This document shows positions 1 through 11,611 of a stretch of DNA of 64,000 nt, in pieces. The stretch is from Telmatactis stephensoni. Lineage: Eukaryota; Cnidaria; Anthozoa; Actiniaria; Isophelliidae. The notes under the pieces are model-generated. The model did no database searches and was not told the DNA's origin. It saw only the letters and a list, made by a program, of their open reading frames with translations. Position 1 is the stretch's first letter. Each line of letters starts with the position of its first letter. A program made the translations under genes and the position numbers. The stretch covers positions 620,001-684,000 of the forward strand of contig JALIZF010001835.1 of assembly GCA_029948255.1 (NCBI GenBank), given 5' to 3'.

Positions 1-2615
1 TCCCGATCTGCAATTATCTTGTCGTAGTCGGCTATCTTTGTTCTCAGGTCGTCTATCAGCTTGTCCCTCTTGGCAAGTTCCTTCTTTAACTGTTCAGCAC
101 CTTTCTCTGAATCTTCCAGCTGAGATGTGAGATTCTTGATTTCGTTATTCAACCTCGCCAGTTTACCTTTTTCTCCCTCGAGCTCGGCGGCTCCGATGCT
201 TTTGTGTCTGATAGCGTTCTCGAGCTCGCATTCCAACTTGGTGATCTGACCTTTAGGAGTTTCCAAGCTTCACTTGTAAGTCACTGCTTCTCGACCTCGT
301 GATGGTGCAGCAGATCTTCCAACTCCTTAATCCTGTGGTTAGCTCGATCTAACTCTTCTGAGTCCACTGCAAACAAGTCACCAGAAGCAGGACCTGCTTC
401 GACGTTCTGCATGGTATCTACAGAAATGACTTCGTAGGATTTTTCTGTGGGCCTGTTTAAAGCAAGCTCCAAGTCTTTCTTCAGTTGGATGTTTTCGTTT
501 CTCATGCGAATTTCCTCCTGCTCAAGGTCGGTGTACTTGCGCTTCATATGGGACTCGCTCTGACGAAGGTTGTCCCAGTTGGATTGCAGCTTCTCCAATC
601 GATCTTCCAACCTGCGCAAATTTTGCTCTTTCTCGGAAGTCTTTGAAGAAAGTTCAACGTTCTCCCTTTCTTTCACCTAAAATAAGAAATAATTCAAAGA
701 TCAAACTTCGCTAAGTGATCTTTCGATAAAGAACATTTCATTTTTTAAGGACTGAAATGTTTAGTTGCTACTTGAGAGGCCTTTTCTCATGAACTTCAGG
801 TTAGATTTTATTTCCGGTTAGGAAGCTTACGGTCACGTGATAATTCCTACCCAAACTAAACTGCGAAATCCCGTGGTCAGTGGCTCTCTTGACCTCCTTA
901 CCAAACCTATCCTCAGAAGAGTTTTTTATTTTTGCTTCGAAGCTAAAGCAATACCTTTTCTCGTATTTGGATTAAAAATACAAATTGTAGTACTGAGTGA
1001 CCCAAAGGGTATAAAACATCTTTTCTGACCTGCTTGATTTCTTATGCCCTCCCCTTTTACTGGTTTATTTTACCTTGGATTTTTATTTCACCTTGGAACC
1101 CGTACTCCTTTCCATATACATTAATCTATTATACCTTCAAATCAGCTTGGATCTTCTCCAACGCTGCTGTTACTGAAGACAATTCGGTTTGAAAGTGTTC
1201 TTTTTCGCCCTTCAACTTTGCTTCCGACATGACGTAGATGGTTACATCATTGTGTGCTTTAGAGAGCTTATTTTGAAGTTCGTCAATGGTATGGTCCTTT
1301 TTTCCAATCAAGATGTGTAGCTGGGAAAGCTCATTCTCCAAGCTTACAAACTTGGCGTGGTAGGACCTGGCCTCGAGCTCTTTACTATTATTATCTTCGT
1401 GCAATCTCTTCAGTTTTTCTTTCAGATCCACAATGTTCTTTTCCTTCTCTGCTACGAGCTTGGTCTGGTGGGACAGATGGGTCTCCAGTTTGGCTTCTTT
1501 TAGTTGCCAGGTTTTCTTGACTCTCTCCAGCTCTTTTTGCTTGTTTTCATTTTCTGTTCTTAGGTCATTGAGCTTTGATTCTAGCGCCTGGTAGTCTAAG
1601 AAGAGATCCTAGAAAGAAAAAAATTATCAAAGAACATTTGATCAGCATGGTCGAGTAGTCAAGACGTCGTTCTCGCAATCCAGAGGTGCGTCCCGAGTTC
1701 AAGTCCTGCCTTATTTATTTATTTTTTCTTTATTTGTTTAGCTTTTTCCTTCCTATGAAGGCAGGGCTACCACAAGAGCCTGAGTGTTGGTCCGGCCGGG
1801 GAATCGAACCCCGACCTTCAGTACTGAAGACCGGCGCTCAACCAACTGCGCCAACGGTCGGGCGGCGGTGCTTATAATCGCTAGCGGAGACTTCTATCTC
1901 TCTAGGCCCTAGTTCAAGTCAGGTTCCCGGCCATGCTTGTAAAAAGCCAATGGTTTGTTTCCTGCCATTTGAGAATTTTAATCATTGATGTTTGATTTCG
2001 ATTATTTAGGTTTAATTATTTGAGCGAAGTGACTGTACAACTGGCTACACCGCATAGCGAAGCTAGTGCGCATGCCATAAGGCATTTTCATTTTGCATTT
2101 TCATTTGCATATGAAAGTAACATATTGGACGTCTTTGAGTCAGGTTTAAATTTTCACTCTAGTATGAAGCAAGAGTATTCAACCAAACAGTACAATAAAT
2201 CACACTGAATCGAAGGATAGAGCAGATTTCGTAGGACTGTGTAATTAACGGTACGGTTACGGCAGGAATTTCGAATGTTTCTGTAGAGAACACGGCACTG
2301 ACATGGTCACGGTGCGGAGCAGTCGGTTTTCACACTCATACCAAATCTGTTCTATAAGTTTGGATTGAAAGGAAAGATGGATTCAATGAATGAATGAAAT
2401 CAGAAAAAAATGAATAAAGCGAACGAAATAAGTCAATCGATGAAAAAAATAAGTGAGAAAATGGGAAAGTGAGAAAATGAATGTGAGAAAATGAATGAAT
2501 AAATGAAAGAAAAATACACTTTTGGAATACCAACCTTTTTCTCTTCTACAGCGTTATTGTAACTCTTTTCCAGGTTCAAGAAACTGCGCTTTGTTTCCTC
2601 ACGACGGGACGCCAT
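1..2615 (-). CDS. Long coiled-coil protein, N-terminal part (gene runs off the left edge)
   Basis: Minus-strand gene of unidentified family. The start codon is at 2615-2613 (MASRREETKRSF). Coding exons read 2615-2535, 1608-1135 and 676-1; all junctions shown are phase 0 with consensus GT/AG. The visible ~400 residues are almost entirely charged heptad-like coiled coil rich in E, K, L and Q, with one less helical stretch (around SYEVISVDTMQNVEAGPASG) encoded near 360-440. No signal peptide, membrane segment or enzyme motif is seen. Such proteins are often centrosomal, ciliary, Golgi or junctional scaffolds, but I do not recognise which this is. The frame of 676-284 ends at a TGA (283-281). Coiled-coil coding resumes in another frame from about 264 to 1, and a short bridging frame (DLQVKL) lies between. 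This fits two extra single bases, at 283 and at 265/266. It could be an assembly error, a broken allele or a pseudogene. Confidence 0.8.
1645..1712 (+). mobile_element. tRNA-derived SINE head (box A and box B)
   Basis: The segment reads like a class II tRNA (TGGTCGAGTAGTC near 1649 as box A; GAGTTCAAGTCCTGC near 1695 as box B) and is followed by a TTTA-rich tail. It lies in the intron between the first two coding exons of the coiled-coil gene. No cloverleaf good enough for a working tRNA is visible. Confidence 0.45.
1713..1863 (-). mobile_element. tRNA-derived SINE, reverse orientation
   Basis: Read on the minus strand, it starts with a tRNA-like head: TTGGCGCAGTTGGTTGAGCG as box A, and GGTTCGATTCC as box B in a GGTCGGGG...CCCCGGCC stem. 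A body (GGACCAACACTCAGG) follows and it ends in an A-rich TAAA tail. The same body recurs at about 27829-27975, so this is a dispersed family rather than a single tRNA gene. It abuts the tail of the plus-strand SINE, suggesting insertion into that tail. Confidence 0.6.
2219..2352. mobile_element. Palindromic MITE-like element, family 1 (copy 1)
   Basis: The left end TAGAGCAGATTTCGTA and the right end TACCAAATCTGTTCTA are imperfect inverted repeats, flanked by TA dinucleotides. The interior has GGTCACGGTGCGG-type GC-rich blocks. Related copies with the same ends lie at 39434-39786 and 44433-44586. Confidence 0.55.
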
Positions 2616-2677
2616 GGTTGGTGTTAATACTGTCCCAACACCAAAGCTACTTTGTCTACGTATGAGGTACTACGTCC
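2616..2677 (-). other. 5' UTR part of the first coding exon of the coiled-coil gene
   Basis: On the minus strand a polypyrimidine tract followed by CAG ends at 2678. This gives an acceptor, so the exon 2677-2535 carries about 62 untranslated bases before the ATG at 2615. The matching upstream donor is probably the one at 5562. Confidence 0.5.
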
Positions 2678-2699
2678 CTGATAAAGAGGAAACATGAGA

Positions 2700-2842
2700 G
2701 GTACAGTGAATGATGTATTTATGATTATTAATAATATATATAATAATATAAGTCCCACCATTAACTTTATATATATTAATATAATATAATATATATAATA
2801 TAATATAATATAATATAATATAATATATATATAATGTAATGT
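2700..2842. repeat. AT-rich microsatellite (TAATA/TATAA)n
   Basis: This is low-complexity TATAATATAA sequence in the long first intron of the coiled-coil gene. Confidence 0.85.
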
Positions 2843-2864
2843 AATGCGAGCATGTTTATATCAG

Positions 2865-2935
2865 AGGATAGAGACACATAAAAAGCAATATAAATACGCG
2901 CGCATGTTTCTGTACTGTGATATAGTTCAGGAAGA
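2865..2935. mobile_element. Fragment of palindromic repeat family 2
   Basis: GCAATATAAATACGCGCGCA followed by TGTTTCTGTACTGTGATATA closely matches the left arm of the palindromic element at 52342-52526. Only one arm is visible here. Confidence 0.45.
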
Positions 2936-3244
2936 GGAGAGAGGAATAATGGCTCAAAAATTAACAAGAAGGGCAATTTACGCCCCTGTTTCTCCCCGCT
3001 CTGTTTTGGGACCGACAATTGGGTAAAAATGTATATGCTTTTCGTATCTAACTCCGATTTTTGAATAACTCATCCTTTTCAAATTGAGTAAGCTCCCCTG
3101 TCAAATCAGTCCACGTCCTGTAGGTCAATTTTGGAATTAGCCCTCCTCGGGGGCACATGAAATGAGCCATTATTTTCTGAGACATTAAACTTCATATGGT
3201 ATTGGATATGTAGTCGTATAATGATATATGAGGGTCGTATGTTA

Positions 3245-3308
3245 GAAAACTGTAACAGGTTAATGCGTCTCCCTCCTTAAATAAAGTTATTGTATTGTAT
3301 TGTAATTA
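3245..3308 (+). mobile_element. Retroposon 3' end with (TATTG)n tail
   Basis: TTAAATAAAGTTATTGTATTG resembles the 3' ends of the two LINEs in this window, which also end in TAAATAAAGTTCATT plus a short tandem tail. No coding part is recognisable upstream. The rest of 3300-5560 is AT-rich intron in which I see nothing. Confidence 0.35.
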
Positions 3309-5562
3309 TAATGAGATGAAAATTATAGGTGAACTTGTAAGATATATTGCTTTCAGTTCACATCCATGTAACAAGCTCAGTCTTTGTTATGCAAACTTGG
3401 CTTATTGTATAATACTGACTGGTAGTATATTTTCAAGAAAGCAATAATCGTAACCGCCCTTTGTTATAGGCTAATAACCTGGTCAGTTTTTACTTGATTG
3501 CGTCTCTAGGGTAAACAGCATAACTTCATGCTTTATTTTTGTATACATATATTTCAATTCATTTTTCATTTTATTGCTTGATAATGACTTAAGTTAATTA
3601 TAAGTCAAACCATTACAATTTTGATTTTTTAGAATTTTTTAGAATGTATCATATTTTATCGCAATGTTTTATAGTAAAGTTATATACAAAATCTCTTCTA
3701 ATTAAGACTTCTTAAGATTGCTAATATATTTTATTGTATGTAATAGATCTTTCAAAGTGACCACACTGCTACCTCACATCGACGTTAACGTTGACCTGAG
3801 CATTGATACAAACCCTCTTTCTTTTGACATGTAAATCAGTGTTATCATAACAACCGTCGCCTTTGAACAAAAAAAAAGGAACGAGGAAATCGAAAGTATT
3901 TTTGTTCATTCGTGTACGTTTCTTGCCTTTTCACAAGCTTTTACCAAAAGCCCAAAGGATGTATTACGCACAATCGAGGCTGCCGCCGTTGAGCAAGATA
4001 TATCTGTAAAATGCTATATTTTATGTTTTCCCATTGCTATTCCATCAAAATTCAATATTTTCTTTTGACTTTCATGCTTGCGAAAGTTTGTTAAAGTTAT
4101 TGCCTAAAGAAAGAGAGAATGTTTTCTTATTTATCTGTATTTGCTTTTTGACATATTTTCTTTTTGCTTTACTTTACTACACTTTTTTGTTTGTTTGTTT
4201 GTTTTTTGTTTTTGCCTCTGCAAATAATAATTTCTCGGCAAAATCCGATCCACTCACTTCACAAATCCGAGTTAAAGTTGATAGAGATTTTTTCCGACAA
4301 TGCCTCGAACAGCGTACGAATGTCTCACGAATAATAGTCGAAGTCCTAATTACGCCCGATTGTACGTCATCGTATACCATTCCCTTATAAGGATTTACTA
4401 ATATGCCTTGAAACGCGTCTAAGCTTTGCGCACAGGAAGACCTTTTGTCGGTTCCCGTCGAGAACCATCGCAGGGAATACATATGCAAATAGACCCCATG
4501 TAAGATTATACGATATAGAACAAAGATCTTTGAAATGGTTAAGTGATTTTAATAGCATCTTTATGGAAAACATTATTAAATTAATTATGATAGTTAAGGG
4601 GAAATGTAGCATTTCAAAAAATGTTGATTAAAATCTCACTGGAGTATTTGTACTGCATTCTAACAGAATAATACAAAACACTTTCGGAAATAATTGCTTA
4701 AAGAAAGAAATATTATATTTTGATTAAAGTCGCTTTTGTATGATATTGTTAATGTTCAATGAGTAATATAAAGTGATAGAAAATTAATTACAAATCCAAA
4801 AGGCTCGTACAAATGAGTTGTAATTGAACTGCCCCTTTTTTAAATTATCCAATACAGCAAAAGTAGAGCTGAAAATAGCATATAATGAAGTTGATTGACA
4901 AAAGCCAAAAACTCAATCGATGCTCAGATTCAGATTTCAAGCGTTCAAAGGATTTCATGGATGAAATATTTCAAGGCTGACCCCCAGATTTAAACAAAAC
5001 ATTCCTTTCATATATTCTGCCAAATTTAAAATATAGATCGCGAATTTCAGTTCCAAAAGTTTCAAAATATTAGCTTAGTGGTACCGAAAAAACTTGCTTG
5101 GGTTTTTGAGCAAATCGTACACTTTTGCAATCGGTAAGAAACTCTGTTTGTGCAAAATATGCTCTGTGCTCTCATGAATATTCTCATTTATACTCTAAAT
5201 ATCGCTGGCTTTTATATCAAGATCCTTTAAATGAACAATGTATTTTTCCGCGAGGAAAAGTTACAAAACGAAAGTTCGTTGAACTTGCATTCGTCGCTGT
5301 TTATATTCTATAACAGCCCCAATATTTACAAGTCCAATATGCAACATAGAAAGTAAACGAGATTTCTTAGGAAATAAGTATAAGCTTGTAAGCTATTTTG
5401 TTAGCAATTAAAACTCTTTAGTGCGACTTCTATAAATTTAGTAAGAACAAAGTTAAGAGAATTACTATAAATACTCGAGCAACGCCCACATTATAGACTC
5501 ACAATAATTACTATACCACTTATTAACTACAGATATTAAATTAGAAAATCTTTTGTACTTAC

Positions 5563-5855
5563 AGAGATAAACTGAAGTCCACCAACAAGTTTCTTGCTAA
5601 TTTCTCCCTCAGTCTTGAAGTTTTCTTATCCCTAAGTAGCCAAATAAACAGCTTCCTTCCCTTATGTCTTGCTTCGTGGAGCCAAGAGCAAAGGAATGAA
5701 GGGTGTTTCTGTCCCATTCGACTTGAGAAACGTCGTGCTTTCTGATTGGCGAATTTAAAACAGTTGGGGGTATGTTGATGTTTCGGAATAGCTACGAGAC
5801 ATCGTAAGAAGTGAGTTATCTTTTGTTTGGGTGAATTTTTATGCAAAGTCATAAA
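5563..5855 (-). other. Probable non-coding first exon of the coiled-coil gene
   Basis: A strong minus-strand donor (CTCT|gtaagt) sits at 5563/5562, and the next good acceptor is at 2678. The sequence upstream is moderately GC-rich and lacks repeats. A 97-codon open frame runs through it into the donor, but it has no recognisable domain and is not in a chain with the downstream ATG, so I read it as 5' UTR. The exact transcription start is unknown; the right end given is a guess. Confidence 0.35.
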
Positions 5856-5859
5856 CTAG

Positions 5860-7300
5860 AGACGCTTTGCCGCGTTCAGAATAGCAAAATGTCGAAATGT
5901 CACTTGGGTTAACAATCAACATTAACCTAGTAAACAAAATCAGATTTCCCATGAATCTGACAGCCAGTCCACACTGCAAACCTAAAATGCATGCCAACTT
6001 CCACACAAAAATCAAAAATAAGAACTATTTCAAAAGATGAATATTTTTATTGGAAGGCATTTCGCCGTAAACATCGCATCGGTTGGTGGTATGCTAAAAC
6101 ATCCATACTAATAATAACTTTACAATTTTTGAATTGTTAGTCATAGTTTACCGCTCAGTTTGAAGTATAACATACCTTAAATATTAGTATAGCGTAATTT
6201 TACTTAGCGTCCTTTGCATTACATAACAGATTATTCCAGAAATGCCAAGGTCTCAGAAAGCCAGTTCCATGCACACTGCATAGAGTTGTTAGAGCATGGT
6301 CAATTAAAATATTGTGCAAACGTAGAACCATATGGTATTTCAAAGTGATAAAAAGATTGAAGATTGTTTTCATTTCTGAATTTGAGGCAACATACGCAGC
6401 CGTTAATCGGTATAAATCGTTTTTGCACCTTGGATGATTAGTGCGGAAGTAATAAATTACACTCAAACGTATTAAGATGTTTTGTATATGAGGAGAACAA
6501 AAATAGGCCTAAAATGCTATTGTATCAGTTGAGTCTGCGCACATATAGTACTTATACATTCTGCGTATATATGGTGCTTATACATTCTGCGTACATATGG
6601 TGCTTATACATTCAACATTATCAAAAGTTAATAATAAGTTAATACATTCCTATAATTATAGATATTGCTGCAGAAATTCAGACTTGCACTCTCATTCGAA
6701 ATTGTACATTAATAGAATAACTTCCAATTGAAATATACTAAGCAATAATTAAATCGTTCCTTGATAAGATCTGTCTGCAGCAATACTGACAATTAATAAT
6801 TGTGTTTTCATTTTTGAGGAATAATACAATAATATGTTCTAGAACATAACTTTGTACGAAATCAGCTCTGGTATGTTGGCGTATGATGTCCTTAGTAATT
6901 ATATTCGTACATTCGGCATAATCTTAAAACAAAATGCAGCACAATAAATCATGCCAATTGCAATTGTTTCCAATAACTAATCGATTAACGTATTGCTAAA
7001 ACACATCTCAGTAATCGTTATGACTAATAAATGATAATTCTTGCAAATGTCACGAAATATTATATCTTATGAAACAATTGTATTTATATTAGTCCCTGGT
7101 GTGCAGGAATTTTACCTGGTGCGTTCTTTGTTTGACTTAGTTTCGCATGGTTTCGGGTTTGTAATTAACAATCTCAGCTCTTTGAACTATAAATTTGATA
7201 AACAAGAGTTGCGCAGTATGCTCCTTCTTCACCATACTGTATTGAAGGAGGCATATATTTTGCATGGTGAAAATCATGTGGTACAGTGCAGGAGAAATCA
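5860..7300. other. Intergenic AT-rich DNA with a short tandem repeat
   Basis: No supportable gene is seen. Near 6540-6612 an approximately 30-bp unit (CATTCTGCGTATATATGG type) is repeated about three times. Short open frames here lack domain content or splice context. Confidence 0.6.
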
Positions 7301-7304
7301 GGAG

Positions 7305-7310
7305 GTTTCT

Positions 7311-7341
<31 letters not shown>

Positions 7342-7455
7342 GAGGGGAGGAAAGCTACTTGTAGGGTGTATAAACTTATTTGGAAAAATGTCGAGATATA
7401 GTTATATAAGACACCAAATAAAACACTTCTGTCTGTCTGTCTGTCTGTCTGGGTG
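7305..7455. repeat. Simple repeats: (TG)n/poly-G and (TCTG)n
   Basis: A TGTGTG run passes into an almost pure G tract (about 7323-7345). A separate TCTG tetranucleotide repeat lies near 7430-7450. Overlapping open frames are products of the repeats. Confidence 0.85.
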
Positions 7456-7920
7456 TCGTACAACGACAGCAGCCTGTGCAAAATCGCGCGCTTTGTCATA
7501 AACACCTCACTGAATGACAATATACCATAAAACTTTAAATATCTAAAACGATATTATAATGCAAACAAACATTCTGCTCACTAGAATATTTTACACTGTT
7601 TTGTAGGTTGATACAATAGTAGCCCTTGATCCAGAACAGTCTCAATTTTTAGACCGGAAATAAAACCGAGATCGGAAACCATCCCGAGTAACAAACGATC
7701 CGGGCCGAGTAGAATACGAGCCAATTTTCGAACAATAGAAATTTACCGAGAAACAATATAAGGCGCTCTACATGAATGAAGACTGATTTCGTATCGTACA
7801 CCATTATTGGAAAATAATAATGAGATCTCACTGGTTGGGGGATTTTGGGAGAGATTTTGTCGGTAGTATTCTTTCACTCGTTTCTCTCTCACAGAAAAAA
7901 AAAACAAAAAAACCTGGAAA

Positions 7921-8078
7921 CGACGTCTGTTAGAACTTGTTCCGGAAGTCAAAGTTCAAGATGACGTCATTATAATGGTTATTGTATTTTTTTCATGTAT
8001 ACTAGATGCTGATTGGTGGACCTGATCAGGAGAAACGAGAGAAAACTTGACTTCCGGAACAGGTTCTAACAGACAACG
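7921..8078. mobile_element. MITE-like inverted-repeat element (158 bp)
   Basis: The arms 7921-7955 and 8044-8078 are nearly perfect reverse complements (TCTGTTAGAAC.TGTTCCGG core, about 33 of 35 bases). They enclose about 88 bp without coding potential. No clear target duplication is seen. Confidence 0.6.
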
Positions 8079-8079
8079 T

Positions 8080-10570
8080 ACTCAGGGGTATTTTCTGACC
8101 CGGTCGCTTGAAGGCGGGTTACCGCAAACGCGCCTGCGAACATCCCAATCCTGGGTTCCCGCGGATGCTTTGTCTATGGTGCGAAAACAGAAGAAAGAAA
8201 GATGTATTTTAAATTTTATCTGGAGTAGTGTGGACGTAGGCTTAGTGTTTTTAATATGGTTGTAATACACTCTAGTCAGTTCTTTGTATATAATGTCCAT
8301 CCCTCAAATCATGCGTTATTCATAAAGGTGTACCTTCAAGGTGTTTTTTTTTTATTAAAATAACGTTTTGTATGAGGCTTGTTTCAGCCTTATTTCAATT
8401 TAAAAAACATCGTGTGTCATCCCGTAAGCTCTGGTTATTGCTATTTCAACGCACGAAAGCCTAGGCCTTTAGAATAGCATAGGTGTACCTTCAGTCCCGT
8501 AGCTTGATATATCTTTTGGATTATTTGAGAAGGAACCCACCTTGTCAGTGATTATAATTCTCTAGTGTATTGCAAATAGCATTTATCCATTCAAAGTAAC
8601 AATTCATAGTCGAATAACCGTTTTGATGCGTATGTCTTTTGTGTGTTTTTTATTAGTTTTTTTTTTTTTTTTGCTGTTTTTTTATTTCAATTCATGTTAC
8701 CTTTGAGAAAGAAGACAAGATACTAGTTATCCAAACTGGCCGACAGAAGAGATCAGTAAACTCCAGTAAACTATTATTATTAATTATTATTATTATTATA
8801 ACTCTCAATTAACACGTGACAAGCCAAGTAAATCGCTTCCCGAGATCTTTCCTGAATAGTGCTTTCCTTCTTCTGCCAGAGTTGAGTTAATAATCAATGT
8901 AAATTGCATCGACCGCGTTGAAGTTTGGACTGATTAATCTTCCATCTCCTATCTTCTTTCTTTAGGCTTTATTGAAATAGCTGTGCTAGTGCGTCTATCG
9001 GCAACAACCTTTGTCAAAGAATACTACAGTACAGTTCTTAACGAGTCAACAATGCATGCCATAAACTTTGACTTCGTAATAGCAGTACTGTAACAATCCG
9101 GGAGACCTTTCATTCACATCTGTTTTCCCCCAATTTTGCACAAAAGCTATTTTTCTGAAAGTATAAACGCACAAAATGGTTCTCCGTAGAAATTGTCTGG
9201 GTCTATATGTCTATCTCTGAATGGAAATTTTTGTTGAACATCTAAATTATTATTTATCGGCAGTGCTCCAAGGTTCCCAGTGACCTTTTATAGCTTGAAA
9301 AGTCGAGTGAATTCACAAATTTTTTTCAGGGGATTGTTTTTGATTTTTGTTTAGGAAAAATGGCATAAAAGTGAGTAAAAAAGTCAAGGAATTTTTCAGG
9401 GAATTGTTAGGAGATTTTGTTTGTCTTAAAAATGTCATAAAAGTGAGCGAAAAGTCAAGGAATTTTGGTCATTTGGGAAGGTCAAACAACCCTTTTAGTA
9501 GCTTGGCTTGCATGGGGAATTACATAAACCTAAAGCGCTTAGGCGTCGATATCGATGGAAAAGAAATTGATCCGAATTTATGTTCAGAGTTTGTTCAGTA
9601 GAAAGTCAGTAAAATGGAAATTAGGTTCTACTTTGCCAAGATAGTGAGTACCATGTACTCAGACCGCTGTGGTAACCTTGCACCTTTGACCTGAAATTAC
9701 TTATGTGACCATTGAACAGGGTCGCTGTCGTCATCAAGATGGTGCGTTCTGATTGGTCAGATTTAATTAAATGCAAAGGCGGTTTTACAGTCGTGACTTT
9801 TTGCAGTGGGTGACATGAATATCTCATTTATCAACACAGAAAGCGATATTTTCTTCATCAGTGAGGTTGTAAAAATCACACAAAGAAAAGAAACAAGAAA
9901 AAGAGAGAAAAGGTATTCTTTATTTACAATGAAATTTTTATCTAACTATGATGGCTTCAATAACAGAAAAACTCACAGCCTATTATACGTTTAGGGCAGT
10001 GTTCATGATTATTATATAATATTGTTACAAACTTTATTTGTGCTCAATTATTTGTCTTCAGTTAACGGGCTAATATTTGTATGCTACAAGAAAATCCAAA
10101 GAAATGTTATAACAGTTAGATAAATAGTAGATTGGATACCCCCAGTTTTGTTTCAACAGGGTCATTGCGCTTGAGAGAAAGTATGAAATTGCACCTTTTT
10201 TGAATAGATGTCTTGAATTATAATAAGTAATACGATAGACATCGAAGTTTGTCACTTGCTTTGCAGGGGACTCGGAAAAAATTTGTGAGTCCACCTGAAT
10301 AAGTATTGCCTTAAAAAAAAAAATTAACAGAGTTCCTATTGTTATTGCTGCCAGTATTTCAAATGCCTTTTGTCATGAACTAGGGTAAAATTATTCTCAG
10401 TATTTTACAAAACAACACTTTTTATTATGGATATTTTAGGCTAAATCCACACTAACTTGGATAAAATTAAAAACGCATTTTTTTGGGGTTGGGGATTGGG
10501 TGGGAATATCGTTCCCACTAATACATTGATAAATTTGGAAAAGCTTTTTTTTCTCCGTGTGGACAACGGT
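8080..10570. other. Intergenic DNA without a supportable gene
   Basis: The stretch contains T- and ATT-rich simple sequence (8658-8690, 8770-8800) and a short direct repeat around GTCAAGGAATTT (9386-9465). An ATTGG-containing segment (GCGTTCTGATTGGTCAGA near 9745) resembles repeats elsewhere in the window. No gene is seen. Confidence 0.55.
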
Positions 10571-10576
10571 ATACCA

Positions 10577-10777
10577 CAGGGTCCCCTACACCCCCATTGC
10601 AAAATGAAATCACGCAAAAATATTTGGTCTTTTCACGCGTCGATAATTCAAAAATCTCTTTCACGTTCACAAAAAAATCAAGTTGCTTTCACGTGGACGC
10701 AAAAAGATCTTAGACCTAAAATCACGTTTCACGTCAAAATAAATCATCCATTCACGTAAAAGGTATAGGGGACCCTG
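10577..10777. mobile_element. Non-autonomous DNA transposon with 6-bp target duplication
   Basis: The element is exactly bounded. It starts CAGGGTCCCCTA and ends TAGGGGACCCTG, with ATACCA directly repeated on both flanks (10571-10576 and 10778-10783). The 201-bp interior has no open frame but many TTCACG/CACGT words. CAGGG termini recall hAT-type ends, but the 6-bp duplication is shorter than the usual 8 bp, so superfamily is uncertain. Confidence 0.75.
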
Positions 10778-11611
10778 ATACCAGGCACGATATATCTTTC
10801 GTCGGAGTTTCTTTTGTTCAAACAATAGATATGTTGAATTCTATATAGAACGACAATAGAATAGAATAGATATGCTGAATTCTATAGAATGACAATACAA
10901 TAGAATACAAAAGGATAGAAACATTAGAATACATAATTCTACCCCTCAACAATAGATAACAATACATACAAACGAATATATCGAGCACCATGTTGAAAAC
11001 GGATTTATTTAAACATTGACGGTTGCTATGATTTTTTTTTTTTTTTTGAAATTTGCTTTTCGGCCGAGACGTATTTTGCGATCAAACAGTGAAGGTGCGC
11101 CTCAAACAAAACCCAGTCGAGCCACCTTAAGAGTGGCGCGGCTATCCTTACGCCCACATACGTGCCTCAGGCTAAAGGAATATGTATATAAAAAAGAGCA
11201 GAACAGATCAGAGCAGACTACAACATAGCAGACCGAAAACAATAAAGCAGTATACTAGAACAGAACAGAAAGTGAATCATAGCGACTGAAATGTCATAGC
11301 TGTCTATAGCTGTGGAGATATTCACTGAGAATTGGGCGTATTGAAATTTTTAATGGTTATGCCACAAACAGACATGTTACCGCATCAACACTGTAAAAAT
11401 TACAACTCGCACGTCTTTCCATTTCTACTTTTTCTCATTTAATTCTTTGGTAGTACATCAAAACCCAAAACTAAGATGTGTATCAAAAGTGGTTTATACT
11501 GAAATAATTAAAAAATAGATCCCATTATCAGAAATGTTTTGAGAATGGGATTATTTCAAATATATTTCGTATTGAAAATCCCTTTTTTATTGAGACGCTG
11601 CTGAAACGTTT

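Noticed and set aside
5559..5852. 97-codon frame as an upstream protein
   Set aside because: It runs into a good donor site but has no recognisable content. Better explained as a 5' non-coding exon.
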